DNA of 51,253 nucleotides from a bacterium (GTDB taxonomy: Bacteria > Chloroflexota > Dormibacteria > Aeolococcales > Bog-877): the NCBI GenBank assembly GCA_021809895.1, contig JAJZJU010000004.1, forward strand, positions 1-51,253, given 5' to 3'. Made by a program: the position numbers and the translations under genes. Within the stretch, counting starts at the first letter, position 1. Each line of letters starts with the position of its first letter. This document shows positions 17,974 to 27,366 of this stretch, piece by piece. A model generated the notes under the pieces. That model was not told the DNA's origin. It ran no database searches and saw only the letters and a list, made by a program, of their open reading frames with translations.

Positions 17974-19167
17974 CTATGCCTGCCCCTGCTCCATCTGATC
18001 CAGCAGCCACCCCAGGGCGGGGCTGATCTCCATCCCTCCGCTGCGAACCATGGCCGCGATCCGCGCTTTGTCACGGCCCAGTCCGGTCGCCTCCGCTGAG
18101 GTGATCCGCAGCAGGGTTCGCTCCAGGGCCGGCTCCGGGCTGACCGCGTAAAGCCGGCTCAGCACGGCCATCAGAGCCGCCACGCTGGCTTCGGGCCGGT
18201 AGCTCTCGGCGTCGAAGAAGGTCGCCTCTCCCCGTCCTCCCAGGAACTCCGCGTCGCTACGCCTGCGGCGGCCCTGGACCTGGCGGCGGGAGCGGAGCAT
18301 CCCCGGCAACCCGGCCCAGGCATCGATGAGGGCGCGGGCGGAGGCGGTGGCGTGCTGCGGCCGTCTGAGCCGCCGGACATTGGCCGCGCTGCGGCGCAGC
18401 AGCACCCTGAGCGCGGCTCTGGTCTCGAGGTTCTTGACCGCGGTCCAGATCAGGTTGCGCTGGATGAGGCGGGTCTTGAAGCCGCTTCCCAGATGCCTGG
18501 TGCTGGCCGAGTGAAAGTGGAAGACCCTGGCCTGAGGTACCGTCCAGAAGGTCTCGCCGGTGACCTGGGCTCGAAATGACCAGTCCACATCCTCGTAGAA
18601 CATGAAGTAGCGGACATCCAGAGGGCCAACTCGCTGCCAGGCCTGACGGCGGATCAGGGCGGCCGCGAAGCAGAGCCCCGGCACCTGCTCCTCCAGGTCG
18701 TACTGGCCGGCATCCACCTGCCCCAGCCCCCGCTGAGACCCCTCGCTGCCAGGGTGGATGGCCACCCCCACCGAGTCGATCACGAACCCGGGGTCGGCGA
18801 GCAGCACCTTGGGGGCGAACCCCGCCGCCTGGGGACGGGCCGTGGCAGCCTCCACCAGCAGACGGATTGCATCCGGCTCCAGCCGGGCATCCGGATTCAG
18901 AAGCAGCATCAGCTCGCCGTGGCTGAGGCCGACCCCCACGTTGGTCGCCTCGGCATAACCCAGGTTCTTGAGCTGACCTGAGAAGGTCAAGGTGATCAGG
19001 GAGCTGCCCTGGATCGCAGCCTCCACCTCCTCTTCGACCCCGGCCCGGTGCGATCCGTTGTCCACCACCACGACCTCCAGCGGACGGTAGTCTGAGCTGA
19101 CCACCGACTGGAGGCAATCCGCCAGCAGCCGGGCATCCGGCTCGTAGGTGACGACCACAACACTCAC
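17974..19167 (-). CDS. Family 2 glycosyltransferase
   Basis: A protein of about 397 residues. The GT-A domain starts at once with SVVVVTYEPD, then LEVVVVDNGS (about residue 36), LMLLLNPDARLEPD (about 85) and the acidic acceptor motif FMFYEDVDWSFRAQ (about 190). About 150 C-terminal residues rich in Arg and Ala follow and have no obvious fold. The frame is open to 19401, but I chose GTG 19167 because AGGGG precedes it by 6 nt and it puts the first beta strand at the N-terminus. It faces the plus-strand glycan genes tail to tail. Likely adds a deoxyhexose in the same glycan. Confidence 0.85.
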   Translation of the reverse strand: MSVVVVTYEPDARLLADCLQSVVSSDYRPLEVVVVDNGSHRAGVEEEVEAAIQGSSLITLTFSGQLKNLGYAEATNVGVGLSHGELMLLLNPDARLEPDAIRLLVEAATARPQAAGFAPKVLLADPGFVIDSVGVAIHPGSEGSQRGLGQVDAGQYDLEEQVPGLCFAAALIRRQAWQRVGPLDVRYFMFYEDVDWSFRAQVTGETFWTVPQARVFHFHSASTRHLGSGFKTRLIQRNLIWTAVKNLETRAALRVLLRRSAANVRRLRRPQHATASARALIDAWAGLPGMLRSRRQVQGRRRRSDAEFLGGRGEATFFDAESYRPEASVAALMAVLSRLYAVSPEPALERTLLRITSAEATGLGRDKARIAAMVRSGGMEISPALGWLLDQMEQGQA

Positions 19168-19467
19168 CAGCGGCCCCTGAGGCCCCAGATCGGTGTCCCC
19201 GCTCAACTTGGCACCGGGTGGGTACGCCTCGTGCTCACCCCGGATTCGGGCGGCCGGGTGGGTACCGAGAGCGGGGGCGGGAGCCTGCCCGACTTCTCCC
19301 AAGAGACGGAGGTGCTGGCCACGGCCCTGGAGTCTAACAGGGGCCCAGTCGAACTCCGGTCCCAGAGGAGGGGCCCCGGCCCAGCGCCACGGTGGGGACA
19401 CCGGGCCTGCTCAGCGCCTCTCAGGCAGCCTCATGCGAGTCCTTTTGAGCTGATCCGGTGGACCTGG

Positions 19468-21000
19468 TCAGGGAACCATTTGCTTGGGGTCTGGCTCGGC
19501 GCCCTCACCCCCAGCCTGATGCACCGGGGTGGCCGGAGCCGCTTCCTCGCCGGTCTTCGTCGAGCCGCGGGGATCGCCCGGCCCAAGGTCACCCTCCGGC
19601 TGGTTGGCTGCCGCCAGCGAGGGGGAAGTGCCGCGAGCTCGCTTGCTCCACCAGCGTGCCGCCTTTTTGGTGGTGGCCAGAGGGCCACTGTGGCCGAGCT
19701 CGTAGACAGCCCGACGCAGCAACCGGGAGACCTCCTGGAGGCGCAGCTCAGTGGGGTTCGGCGGGCGCTGGTGGATCCAGTGGTGGCGGGGCTGGTCGGC
19801 TGCCAGGGCCGGGCTGGCGACAAAGCGAAGCAGGGGCTGGGCCACCTGCTCCCAGGTCATGTCGCGGGCGACCTCTTGCACCCGCTCCGAGATCAAGCGG
19901 CGCCGCTCGGGGTCCCGCGCCATCTCCAGGATCGCGTTGCTGAGCGCGTCCACGTCCTCAGCGGGGACTACCCAGCCCAGGTCCCGCTCTGCCACCAGCT
20001 GTGCAAAGCGGTCACCGTCGGTGCAGATTATGGGCAGGCCGCACCACAGGTAGTCGAGCATGCGAGTGCGGAAGGCGTACCTGGTCTCGGCATGGTCGAA
20101 GTGGGTGGAAACCCCACAGTCGGTGGCCAGCAACCAGCGGGAGCGGTCGCTGTAGGCGACCCACTCGTGGTTGAAGAAGACGTGGGCATCGGTCAGCCCC
20201 AGCTGGTCCGAGAGCTGGCGGGCGCGGGCTGGCATCCACATCCGCTCCGGAACAGAAGTGTTGGGATGGTCGGTGGACATGAAGATGAGCTTCAGCGAAG
20301 GCACCGTCTCGACCACCCTGCCCACGGCGCGGATGAGGGTCAAAGGGTCGAACCAGTTGTAGATCCCGCCTCCCCACAGCAGCACCACGTCGTCTTCACC
20401 CAGGTTTCCGACCGGGAGCCTCCTCTCCTCCCGGGACCCATGTGGGGGCTCTTTTGGCAGCCCGAAGGGGACCACGTCGATGAGCTGGCGAAGCGAGTTG
20501 TCCTGGGCCCAGATCCTGGGGGCAACCCGCCCCGCCTCCAGAAGCGCACCCGTCCAGAGGTCGCGCTGGACCTCGCTGGCACACAGGAAGAAGTCACCTC
20601 CTCTCAGCAGTTCGCGCAGGACCTTGCGGATCTCCGAGCTCTCGTGCTCCTGGACCGCCGGTGGCCGGTGCGCCTCCTGCTCCAGCAGGGCGAGCGGGAA
20701 GGGGTCGTAGAGATCGACGATGAGCGGCACCGGCACGCTGCGAAGTGAGGGGTAGCGCACCAGCGCGATCCCCTCCAGCAGGATCGCATCCTGCTGCCGG
20801 GCCAGCTCGTCCAGCTCGATGTGGCTCAGCTGCGGCACGATCCGCAGCGACTCCTGGGCCAGGTCGGTCGCGCCGACTCCCACCAGGGTGACCAGGTGGC
20901 CAGCCTGAGCCAGAACCCGGCCCAGCTCGAAACAGCGGATGCCCGGCCCTGCCATGCGCTTGGCCACCACGTCGTTGGCGACGATCAGCACTCGACCCAC
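19468..21000 (-). CDS. Family 4-like glycosyltransferase (GT-B fold)
   Basis: A 510-residue protein. The N-terminal GT-B half begins GRVLIVANDVVAKRMAGPGI, with the glycine-rich acceptor loop MAGPGIR. The donor half contains LLWGGGIYNWFDP (about residue 214) and the sugar-nucleotide site MLDYLWCGLPIICTDGD (about 330), the usual place of the E-x7-E type motif. A Pro/Ala/Glu-rich tail of roughly 70 residues closes the protein and is probably disordered. The GTG start at 21000 directly precedes strand 1. Divergent from the membrane protein gene at 21088. Probably builds the same surface glycan from the cytoplasmic side; sugar not predictable. Confidence 0.83.
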   Translation of the reverse strand: MGRVLIVANDVVAKRMAGPGIRCFELGRVLAQAGHLVTLVGVGATDLAQESLRIVPQLSHIELDELARQQDAILLEGIALVRYPSLRSVPVPLIVDLYDPFPLALLEQEAHRPPAVQEHESSEIRKVLRELLRGGDFFLCASEVQRDLWTGALLEAGRVAPRIWAQDNSLRQLIDVVPFGLPKEPPHGSREERRLPVGNLGEDDVVLLWGGGIYNWFDPLTLIRAVGRVVETVPSLKLIFMSTDHPNTSVPERMWMPARARQLSDQLGLTDAHVFFNHEWVAYSDRSRWLLATDCGVSTHFDHAETRYAFRTRMLDYLWCGLPIICTDGDRFAQLVAERDLGWVVPAEDVDALSNAILEMARDPERRRLISERVQEVARDMTWEQVAQPLLRFVASPALAADQPRHHWIHQRPPNPTELRLQEVSRLLRRAVYELGHSGPLATTKKAARWWSKRARGTSPSLAAANQPEGDLGPGDPRGSTKTGEEAAPATPVHQAGGEGAEPDPKQMVP

Positions 21001-21087
21001 GGCTGCACCTTAGCAGGCGCCGGAGCAGGGCCTGGGCCACCCGCTCGCTGCGGGCTCGACCCACCGTCCACCCCTCCACCGGCTACC

Positions 21088-22521
21088 ATGACTCCGCCTG
21101 CGGCCGATCGGGCCGGGCTCAAAGCCCTTCGTGTACGGATAGAGACCCTGCCTGCTCCCACTCCGCCTGCCGAGAACCCTTCCTTGGAGCCTCCCGCCTC
21201 GGAGGCGCAGAGGTCGCCGCGCCGCCACATCTGGAGCGCACTGGTGTGCCTGGTGATGGCGGTGCCGGTGGGGCTCGACTTCTGGTTCATCCACAGCTAC
21301 GCAGTCAACGTCCCCTTCGCCGACAGCTGGAACGGCACCCTGCCATCGATCCGGGCGATGGTCCAGGGGCGCCTGACCTTCTCCCTGCTCTGGCTGCCCC
21401 ACAACGAGAACCGGATGCTGGTCCCCAACCTGCTGCAGGCCTTCGTGGACAGCCACACCCGCGTCAACTCCGTGTACGACATGTACCTGAGCGCGGTCCT
21501 CATGACCATCACCCTGGCCCTGCTCATCTGGCTGGCCCTGCGCACCACCGAGATTCCCCTGATCTGGCTGGTCCCGATCCCGTTCTTGTACTTCAGCCTG
21601 GTGCAGGTGGGCAACCTGCTGTGGGCGTTCCAGCTGGCCTGGATGCTGATCCTTCTGTGCACCCTTGTCTGCCTGTGCGCACTGGAGGCAGGCGGCTCCG
21701 GCCCCGGGCTCTTCCTGCTGGCCTGCCTTGCGGCGGTGGTCGCCTCCTACTCTTCGCTGCAGGGCCTGCTGGTGTGGCCGGTCGGATTTGTTTACGCACT
21801 GATGCGAGCCCGGTCGCGCTTCCTGCTGGGCGCCTGGATCGTGCTCGGAGTTGCGGTCACCGCCTTCTACGAGTGGCACATCGGCAACATCTACACCGTC
21901 ACCAGCCCCACCTACGCTCTCAACCACCCGGTGCTGGCGGTGCGGTTTTTGCTCCAGCTCATGGGCAACATCGTCCCGGTGCACCACACCGATTTCGCCC
22001 TGATCCTGCTGGGCGCCAGTGCCCTGGTGCTCTGGGGCGTGCTGCAGCGCAAGGTCCCCGCCTCGCGACTGCGCCTTCCCCTGGCTCTGTGGCTGTCGGG
22101 ACTTCTGTTCGACATCATGGTCACGGTCGGCCGGCTCCAGCTGGACGCGCCCCTCAGCAGCCGCTACACCACCTACGGCCTGGTCTTCTTGATCGGGGTT
22201 TACCTGGGCGCGCTGACATTGCTGAACCCGCCCCACCAGCTTCGCTCTCTGCCCGGCTTCCTGATGGGAAGGCCGTGGCGGTCGGCCCTGACCGGGCTGG
22301 TGCTGGCAGCGGTGGTGGCGCAGGTGGTCTGGTCCATCCCCAACGGCATCGAGCAGGGCCGCGCCACCCTGGCCAGCCGGGACCAGGCGGCGCTGGTGTT
22401 GCGCGACTTTCGAGGTGAGCCCAACGCGGTCCTGGCCCACGACCTTTACCCGCCATCGGGCGCCTACGTGCGCGGCTGGGCCAGCTGGCTGCAGGCGCGC
22501 CACTGGTCGGTCTTTGCCTGA
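21088..22521 (+). CDS. Polytopic membrane protein, candidate GT-C glycosyltransferase (paralogue 1)
   Basis: A 477-residue protein with a Pro/Ala-rich cytoplasmic N-terminus of about 45 residues and roughly ten or more hydrophobic helices. After the first helix comes NVPFADSWNG (about residues 72-81), then WLPHNENRMLVPNLL (about 101-115). An Asp pair in the first external loop is the general signature of GT-C enzymes that use polyprenyl-phosphate sugars. That functional reading is inference; I do not recognise a named family. The gene at 22798 encodes a clear paralogue with the same motifs, 276 nt downstream in the same direction. Start is the ATG with the most family-like N-terminus. Confidence 0.75.
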   Translation: MTPPAADRAGLKALRVRIETLPAPTPPAENPSLEPPASEAQRSPRRHIWSALVCLVMAVPVGLDFWFIHSYAVNVPFADSWNGTLPSIRAMVQGRLTFSLLWLPHNENRMLVPNLLQAFVDSHTRVNSVYDMYLSAVLMTITLALLIWLALRTTEIPLIWLVPIPFLYFSLVQVGNLLWAFQLAWMLILLCTLVCLCALEAGGSGPGLFLLACLAAVVASYSSLQGLLVWPVGFVYALMRARSRFLLGAWIVLGVAVTAFYEWHIGNIYTVTSPTYALNHPVLAVRFLLQLMGNIVPVHHTDFALILLGASALVLWGVLQRKVPASRLRLPLALWLSGLLFDIMVTVGRLQLDAPLSSRYTTYGLVFLIGVYLGALTLLNPPHQLRSLPGFLMGRPWRSALTGLVLAAVVAQVVWSIPNGIEQGRATLASRDQAALVLRDFRGEPNAVLAHDLYPPSGAYVRGWASWLQARHWSVFA

Positions 22522-22797
22522 GCGAGGCACGACCCTGGATGCGGTGGGGCCGGGTCCCCGTCAGCGGATGGACCCTGCTTCAGCACTCGCTATCAACCAC
22601 CGCACCTCCGGCCCGGCAGCCGGTTCGGCGAGCCGGCGCAGGCCAGAGACCGGAGGCCTCCCTTCTGCCCCATCGGAGCGTGTGCCTCAGCTGCTTTCTT
22701 GCGTCGGAGACCCCGCCTCAACCAAGCCGAAGGCCGGCCCCGCCGCCCCCTCCCGGGGATGGGTCCCGCTCGGGCCACTCCTTACAATCGGACATCC

Positions 22798-24123
22798 ATG
22801 AGCATGACGCGGCCGCGCCTTTTGAGCGAGGCGCGCACCACCGGTCCGGCGGTGGTGCTGCTGGCGGCGGCGGCCGCCGCCTACACAGCCTACGTCTACA
22901 TCTTCAGCGTCAACGTCCCCTACCAGGACGAATGGGCGATGGTGATCCTCTACCGCCTGACCGTGCATGGTCAGCTCACCCTGACCGCTTTGTGGACCCA
23001 GCACAACGAGAACCGGATGCTCTTCCCCAACCTGCTGATGCTGGTGCTGGACCATCTCGACCACCTCAACACCAGGGTGGAGATGTTCGCCAGCTGCGCC
23101 CTCCTGCTCCTCACCGTGGCGGGGCTGGCAGCGGTCTACCGTTGGACCACCAAGGCCGCCCTGCTGTGGTTCGTGCCGGCGGCGTTTGTGATCTTCAGCT
23201 GGCTGCAGTGGGCGGTCGCCCTGCAGGGGTTCGCGATCGCCCTGTACATGATCCTGTTCTGCCTGGTGGTGAGCCTGATCGCGCTGACCCTGGCCGAGCG
23301 TCGTCCATGGTTCCTACTCCTGGCGATCGCGGCCGCCACGGTGGCGTCCTACTCATCCACTCAGGGACTGGCGATCTGGCTGGCGGGTTTGGTGTTCATC
23401 CTGGCCCGGCAGCGGCGGCGGCGGCAGCTGGTGCCCTGGATCGCCAGCGCCTGCGTCATCTCCGCCATCTACTGGATCGGGTTCATCTGGGTCGACACAG
23501 GTGGGGGGGTGCGCTGGGCAGTGGCCCATCCTGGAGTTTCACTTCATTACTTCTCCCTGCTGGTGGGAGGGACCGTCCCGGTCTCCCGGCTGCTCCACCT
23601 GGGCACGACCCAGCAGGAGGTGATCGGCTTTGGCATCCTGGTGTTGGGAGCGGCTGCCTTCGGCTACTGGGTCTGGCGGCCGGCGTCCGGGGAGTGGCTC
23701 GCGGTGCCACTGGCCCTGATCGGGTTCGGGGTCCTGATCGACTTCCTTATCACCATCGGGCGGGCCCACCTGGGCCTGCAGCTGGCAACCAGCTCACGCT
23801 ACACCCTGTTCAACCTCTGGCTGGTGGCCGGGGTGTGGCTGGCTTGGGCCGCGATCGCGAGCCGCACCCGCCTGCCGGCGGCCCGAGGGTTGGCCGCGAT
23901 CCTGGTCCTGTTCTACCTGCTGGACGTGGTAGGCAGCTACCACTCCGGTCTCATCGAGGGAAGGATCACCCGGGTCCAGCGGGAGCAGGCGGTCTCCCTG
24001 GTGCGCCACTACCAGACCGCACCCGAATCACAGGTGGTGCCGCTGGTCTACCAGGTCTATCCCGGCTTCAAGCCGCTGGCGGAGTTCCTGGCCGCCCACC
24101 ACCTGAGCGTCTTCTACCACTGA
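22798..24123 (+). CDS. Polytopic membrane protein, candidate GT-C glycosyltransferase (paralogue 2)
   Basis: A 441-residue multi-helix protein that repeats the plan of its upstream neighbour: first helix, then NVPYQDEWAM (about residues 38-47), WTQHNENRMLFPNLL (about 65-79), VASYSSTQGLAIW matching VASYSSLQGLLVW in paralogue 1, and a TIGRAHLGLQLATSSRYT region matching TVGRLQLDAPLSSRYT. The shared motifs across the whole length point to tandem duplication followed by divergence. The DE pair after helix 1 fits the catalytic acid of GT-C enzymes (inference). It lacks the Pro-rich N-terminal extension. Lies among glycosyltransferases, so it may transfer a lipid-linked sugar outside the membrane. 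Confidence 0.75.
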   Translation: MSMTRPRLLSEARTTGPAVVLLAAAAAAYTAYVYIFSVNVPYQDEWAMVILYRLTVHGQLTLTALWTQHNENRMLFPNLLMLVLDHLDHLNTRVEMFASCALLLLTVAGLAAVYRWTTKAALLWFVPAAFVIFSWLQWAVALQGFAIALYMILFCLVVSLIALTLAERRPWFLLLAIAAATVASYSSTQGLAIWLAGLVFILARQRRRRQLVPWIASACVISAIYWIGFIWVDTGGGVRWAVAHPGVSLHYFSLLVGGTVPVSRLLHLGTTQQEVIGFGILVLGAAAFGYWVWRPASGEWLAVPLALIGFGVLIDFLITIGRAHLGLQLATSSRYTLFNLWLVAGVWLAWAAIASRTRLPAARGLAAILVLFYLLDVVGSYHSGLIEGRITRVQREQAVSLVRHYQTAPESQVVPLVYQVYPGFKPLAEFLAAHHLSVFYH

Positions 24124-24238
24124 GCCGGCGGTGGCCGGGGCAGGTTCCTGGCCGAGCCGGACACCGCCATCGGCCCATCCCGTCGGTGGCTCCGCCACGA
24201 CCGGGGGGCGGTGGTGGCCGAGCCGTGGCCAGCGGAGG

Positions 24239-25264
24239 TCAGATCCGACCGCCGCGGATCGCCTCCTGGATCCAGGGGATGACCTCGTCCAGCATCTGGC
24301 TGAGGCTGGTGGTGGCCTCGAAACCCAGTACCCGCCGGGCCTTCTCGGTGGAGGGCACCCTTCTTTGCACGTCGTGCTCGAAGGGGGTGTCGCAGACGTG
24401 GCGGAAGGGAGTCTCCGCCCCCTTGATCTTGGCCCAGATCAGCTGGGCCAGCTCCAGCACGGTGGTGGACTCCTGGGTGGAGAGGTTGAAGTCCTCGTTC
24501 AGGGCGGCGGGGTGCTCCATCGCCAGCACGATGCCCTGAGCCAGGTCGCCGCCGTAGGTGTAGTGGCGGATCTGGGAGCCATCCCCCAGGATGTGCAGGG
24601 GGTCCTGCCCCTTCAGCACCTTCTGCACCAGGTCGGGGACGACATGGCTCATGGCCAGCTTGACGTTGCCGCTCTCGATCTCCACATCGCCCAGCGCCCG
24701 CTCCTCTCCGATCCCCACGCAGTTGAAGGGCCGGATGATGGTGTAGGGAAGGCCGTACTGCTGGTGTGCGGCCCGGGCGAAGTACTCCACCGCCAGCTTC
24801 TGGAAGCCGTAGGAAGACATCGGCGGCGGAACCTCTTGCTCCTGGCCCTCGTAGGACGGCCAGCGGTCGGTGCCCTCGAAGACCATGGACGAGCTGAGGT
24901 AGGTGACCTTCTCCAAGCCGCCGTCGCGGTGGGCTCGGATGGCGGCATCGCAGGAGGAGGCGATGATCCTCTCGTTGGTCGCCAAGAGGTCGTAGGCGTA
25001 GGTGTGGAAATACGAGATCCCGCCGATCATGGCGGCCCCGGCGATGAAGTGCTGGCAGCCGTCCAGCAGGGAGTACACCAGCTCGCTGTCGCGGGCGTCG
25101 CCTTCGACCAGGCGGTAGTTGGGGTGGCCGTCGTAGGAACGCGCCACCGGCCCGTACTTGGAGTGGTCGTCTAGCCCCACCACCTGGTGGCCCTGCTGCA
25201 GCAGCGCCTCCACCACATACCCACCGATGAAACCCGCCGAGCCCGAGACCAAGACCTTCGCCAT
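24239..25264 (-). CDS. NAD-dependent sugar-nucleotide epimerase/dehydratase
   Basis: A 341-residue extended short-chain dehydrogenase. The NAD-binding motif GSAGFIGGYVVEAL is at residues 8-21, the catalytic Ser/Thr region is LSSSMVFEGTD (about 124), and the active-site YxxxK is YGFQKLAVEYF (about 151). Late motifs such as RPFNCVGIGE fit the UDP-glucose/GDP-mannose epimerase group. It is the last gene of a three-gene minus-strand operon, 5 nt after the GT2 gene. It probably converts the uronic or hexose nucleotide made by the upstream dehydrogenase. Exact substrate not determinable. Confidence 0.88.
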   Translation of the reverse strand: MAKVLVSGSAGFIGGYVVEALLQQGHQVVGLDDHSKYGPVARSYDGHPNYRLVEGDARDSELVYSLLDGCQHFIAGAAMIGGISYFHTYAYDLLATNERIIASSCDAAIRAHRDGGLEKVTYLSSSMVFEGTDRWPSYEGQEQEVPPPMSSYGFQKLAVEYFARAAHQQYGLPYTIIRPFNCVGIGEERALGDVEIESGNVKLAMSHVVPDLVQKVLKGQDPLHILGDGSQIRHYTYGGDLAQGIVLAMEHPAALNEDFNLSTQESTTVLELAQLIWAKIKGAETPFRHVCDTPFEHDVQRRVPSTEKARRVLGFEATTSLSQMLDEVIPWIQEAIRGGRI

Positions 25265-25269
25265 TCAGA

Positions 25270-25998
25270 TCACCCCTTGTAGGGGCGCCGGCTGCCGTAA
25301 CCGGGCAGGAGCGCCACCAGATACCAATGCAGATAGCGCGGAATCCACTCTCGCACCTTGAAGTTGGACTGCCCCTGGGTGCGATCCCGCCAGGTGGTGG
25401 GGACCTCGACCACCCGCAGGCCCAGCCGGTGCGCCTTGGCGACCATCTCGATTCCGATCTCGAACCCGGCATCGGACTCGATCCCAACCTCGTCGAGGAA
25501 CGCTTTGGAATAGGCCTTGAAGGAGTTGGTGGCGTCGTGGGTGCCCACCCTGGTAAGGGCGTGCAGGGAGAGGCCTGCGGCACGCGAGACCAGGCCCTTC
25601 AGGGGAGGTCCGCCCAGCTGGCGGCCACCGCGCATGTAGCGGGAGGCGGCCGCCACCGCAGCCCCCTGCTCCACCATGGTGGTCAACTGCTCTATCTGGG
25701 CCGGGTCGTCGCTGCCGTCCGCCATCGTCACCACCACCACCGGTGAGCGGGCGGAGGCGATGCCGCTCCTGATGGCACCGGCCGGGCCCGGGCCCACGTC
25801 GTTGAGCAGAGGGCGAACCCGGCGGTCCCTTCGCGCATACTCCGCGGCCGGCTCCGCCGTGGAGTCGCTGGGACGGTCGTAGACCACCAGCAGCTCGCAG
25901 GGGATGCTGACCCGGTCCAGGATCCGGTCCAGGCACGCAACGATCTCATCCCCCTCGTTGTAGGCCGGGATGACCACCGAGACCCTCGGCCCGGTCAA
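25270..25998 (-). CDS. Family 2 glycosyltransferase, dolichol-phosphate-mannose-synthase-like
   Basis: A 242-residue GT2 enzyme. It shows VSVVIPAYNEGDEIV (residues 6-20), the metal motif TMADGSDDPAQI (about 90) and a C-terminal region NFKVREWIPRYLHWYL that should sit on the membrane. Proteins of this size and motif set usually charge polyprenyl phosphate with a sugar, which would provide the donor for GT-C enzymes such as the two membrane proteins nearby (inference). The start is TTG 25998, overlapping the TGA of the dehydrogenase gene (TTGA), which indicates translational coupling. Confidence 0.85.
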   Translation of the reverse strand: MTGPRVSVVIPAYNEGDEIVACLDRILDRVSIPCELLVVYDRPSDSTAEPAAEYARRDRRVRPLLNDVGPGPAGAIRSGIASARSPVVVVTMADGSDDPAQIEQLTTMVEQGAAVAAASRYMRGGRQLGGPPLKGLVSRAAGLSLHALTRVGTHDATNSFKAYSKAFLDEVGIESDAGFEIGIEMVAKAHRLGLRVVEVPTTWRDRTQGQSNFKVREWIPRYLHWYLVALLPGYGSRRPYKG

Positions 25999-27185
25999 AC
26001 TCCGCTTCCCTGGCCCCGCAGGTTGGTCAGGTCCACCACCGGCACCGAAACCTGCAACTCACGGTACTGATGATGGGGAGCTCCGATCACCAGCAGCTCC
26101 GACTCCGCCAGCACCTCCTCCAGGGGAACCAGATTGGGGTCGATGGTGACGTAGGGGTCGGTGCAGAGCACCCGCTTGGACTTGAACTGCAGGATCCTCT
26201 TCAGCCGGTAGCTCAAGCTGGAGCGGATGTCGTCGGACTCGCCCTTGAAGGCCATCCCCAGGATTCCAACGGTCATCGAGGCCAGGTCGAAGCGCCGCTC
26301 CAGCCGAGCCACCGTGTAGAGTGGCAGCCCCTCGTTGATGAGCATCGCCGAGTGGCCCAGGGTGAACTGGTTGTTGTTGAAGGCGGCCAGCTGCATGGTG
26401 TCCTTGAGCAGGCACGGGCCCGCCGCCAGCCCCGCCCCGGGCAGGTCCTGGGCCCGAGGGTAGTTGTGGGCCAAAGCGCCCCGGATGCGATCGTAGTCCA
26501 GCCCGAAGTCGTTGGCGATCATGTAGAGCTGGTTGGCGGTGGCGAACTTGATGTAGCGCCAGGTGTTGGTGAAGAGCTTGGCCAGCTCGGCCTCCTCCGG
26601 CTCCAGCTCGACTATCTCCTTGGTGAGCTGGGAGAAGAGGGCTGCCGCCCGAGCCCGGATCTCCGGGGTCCTGCCCGACACCAGCTGGGGGAGGGAGTGG
26701 AGCTCGGTCATCGCGTGACCCTCGGCGATCCGCTCCGGGCAGAAGGCGACGTCGACTTGGAGACCCTGCTCCTGGAAGAGCCGCTCCACCATCCTGGTCA
26801 CCCCGGGGTAGAGGGTGCTGCGCAGCACCAGCAGCTGGCCCGGGACCAGGTGCGGGCTCAGCTTCTCGATCTCCTCGGGGACTCCCAGCGCCTCCGGGTT
26901 CAGGTGCTTGTCGATGGGGGTGCCGATCACGACCACCACGTTGGCGGCTTGCCTCAGCACCGCCGGGTCGGTGCCGGCTGTGAACTGACCGCCGGCCAGG
27001 GCGGAGGCCAAGGCCTCCTGCGCCCCCGGCTCCTGGAACGGCATGCGCCCGGAGTTGACCATCTCCACCGCGCGCTGGCTGGTGTCGTAGACCGCAACCC
27101 TCAGCCCCCGGCCAGCGAAGGCCAGGGCCAGCGGCAACCCCACATGGCCGCAGCCGCCCACGACCGCGACATCGACCCTTCCCAT
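25995..27185 (-). CDS. UDP-sugar 6-dehydrogenase (UDP-glucose/UDP-ManNAc dehydrogenase family)
   Basis: A 396-residue nucleotide-sugar dehydrogenase that oxidises the C6 alcohol to a uronate in two NAD+-dependent steps. The NAD site is VAVVGGCGHVGLPLALAF (residues 4-21). The catalytic Cys lies in GPCLLKDTMQ (about 260), a variant of the usual GGxCxxKD. Strand motif AFCPERIAEGHAM points to the UDP-N-acetylmannosaminuronate/WecC-like branch more than to UDP-glucose dehydrogenase. ATG 27185 gives the normal N-terminus; the frame is open to 27287 but without similarity. First gene of the operon with the DPM1-like GT2 and the epimerase. Confidence 0.88.
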   Translation of the reverse strand: MGRVDVAVVGGCGHVGLPLALAFAGRGLRVAVYDTSQRAVEMVNSGRMPFQEPGAQEALASALAGGQFTAGTDPAVLRQAANVVVVIGTPIDKHLNPEALGVPEEIEKLSPHLVPGQLLVLRSTLYPGVTRMVERLFQEQGLQVDVAFCPERIAEGHAMTELHSLPQLVSGRTPEIRARAAALFSQLTKEIVELEPEEAELAKLFTNTWRYIKFATANQLYMIANDFGLDYDRIRGALAHNYPRAQDLPGAGLAAGPCLLKDTMQLAAFNNNQFTLGHSAMLINEGLPLYTVARLERRFDLASMTVGILGMAFKGESDDIRSSLSYRLKRILQFKSKRVLCTDPYVTIDPNLVPLEEVLAESELLVIGAPHHQYRELQVSVPVVDLTNLRGQGSGV

Positions 27186-27366
27186 TCTGAGAGCAGATGT
27201 TAAGGGATGCTGGGTCCGGCTCCCGCCGTGAATGGAGTCCGAGCCCAGAGACCTCCCGGACGCAGGGATCCCGAGCCCCTCCGCCAAACGAGGAGCTGAC
27301 TGGTGACCGCGCCCGGCACTACATTTCGTCCGTGGCGGCCGCCGGGGGACGTCCGTGGATCCGGTC

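Noticed and set aside
21010-22530. Minus-strand open frame of 506 codons opposite the first membrane protein
   Set aside because: Gln/Asp/His-rich composition typical of the antisense of hydrophobic helices.
22539-24539. Plus-strand open frame of 666 codons overlapping the second membrane protein
   Set aside because: Out-of-frame Arg/Pro/Gly-rich translation. The other frame encodes a clear paralogue of the neighbouring protein.
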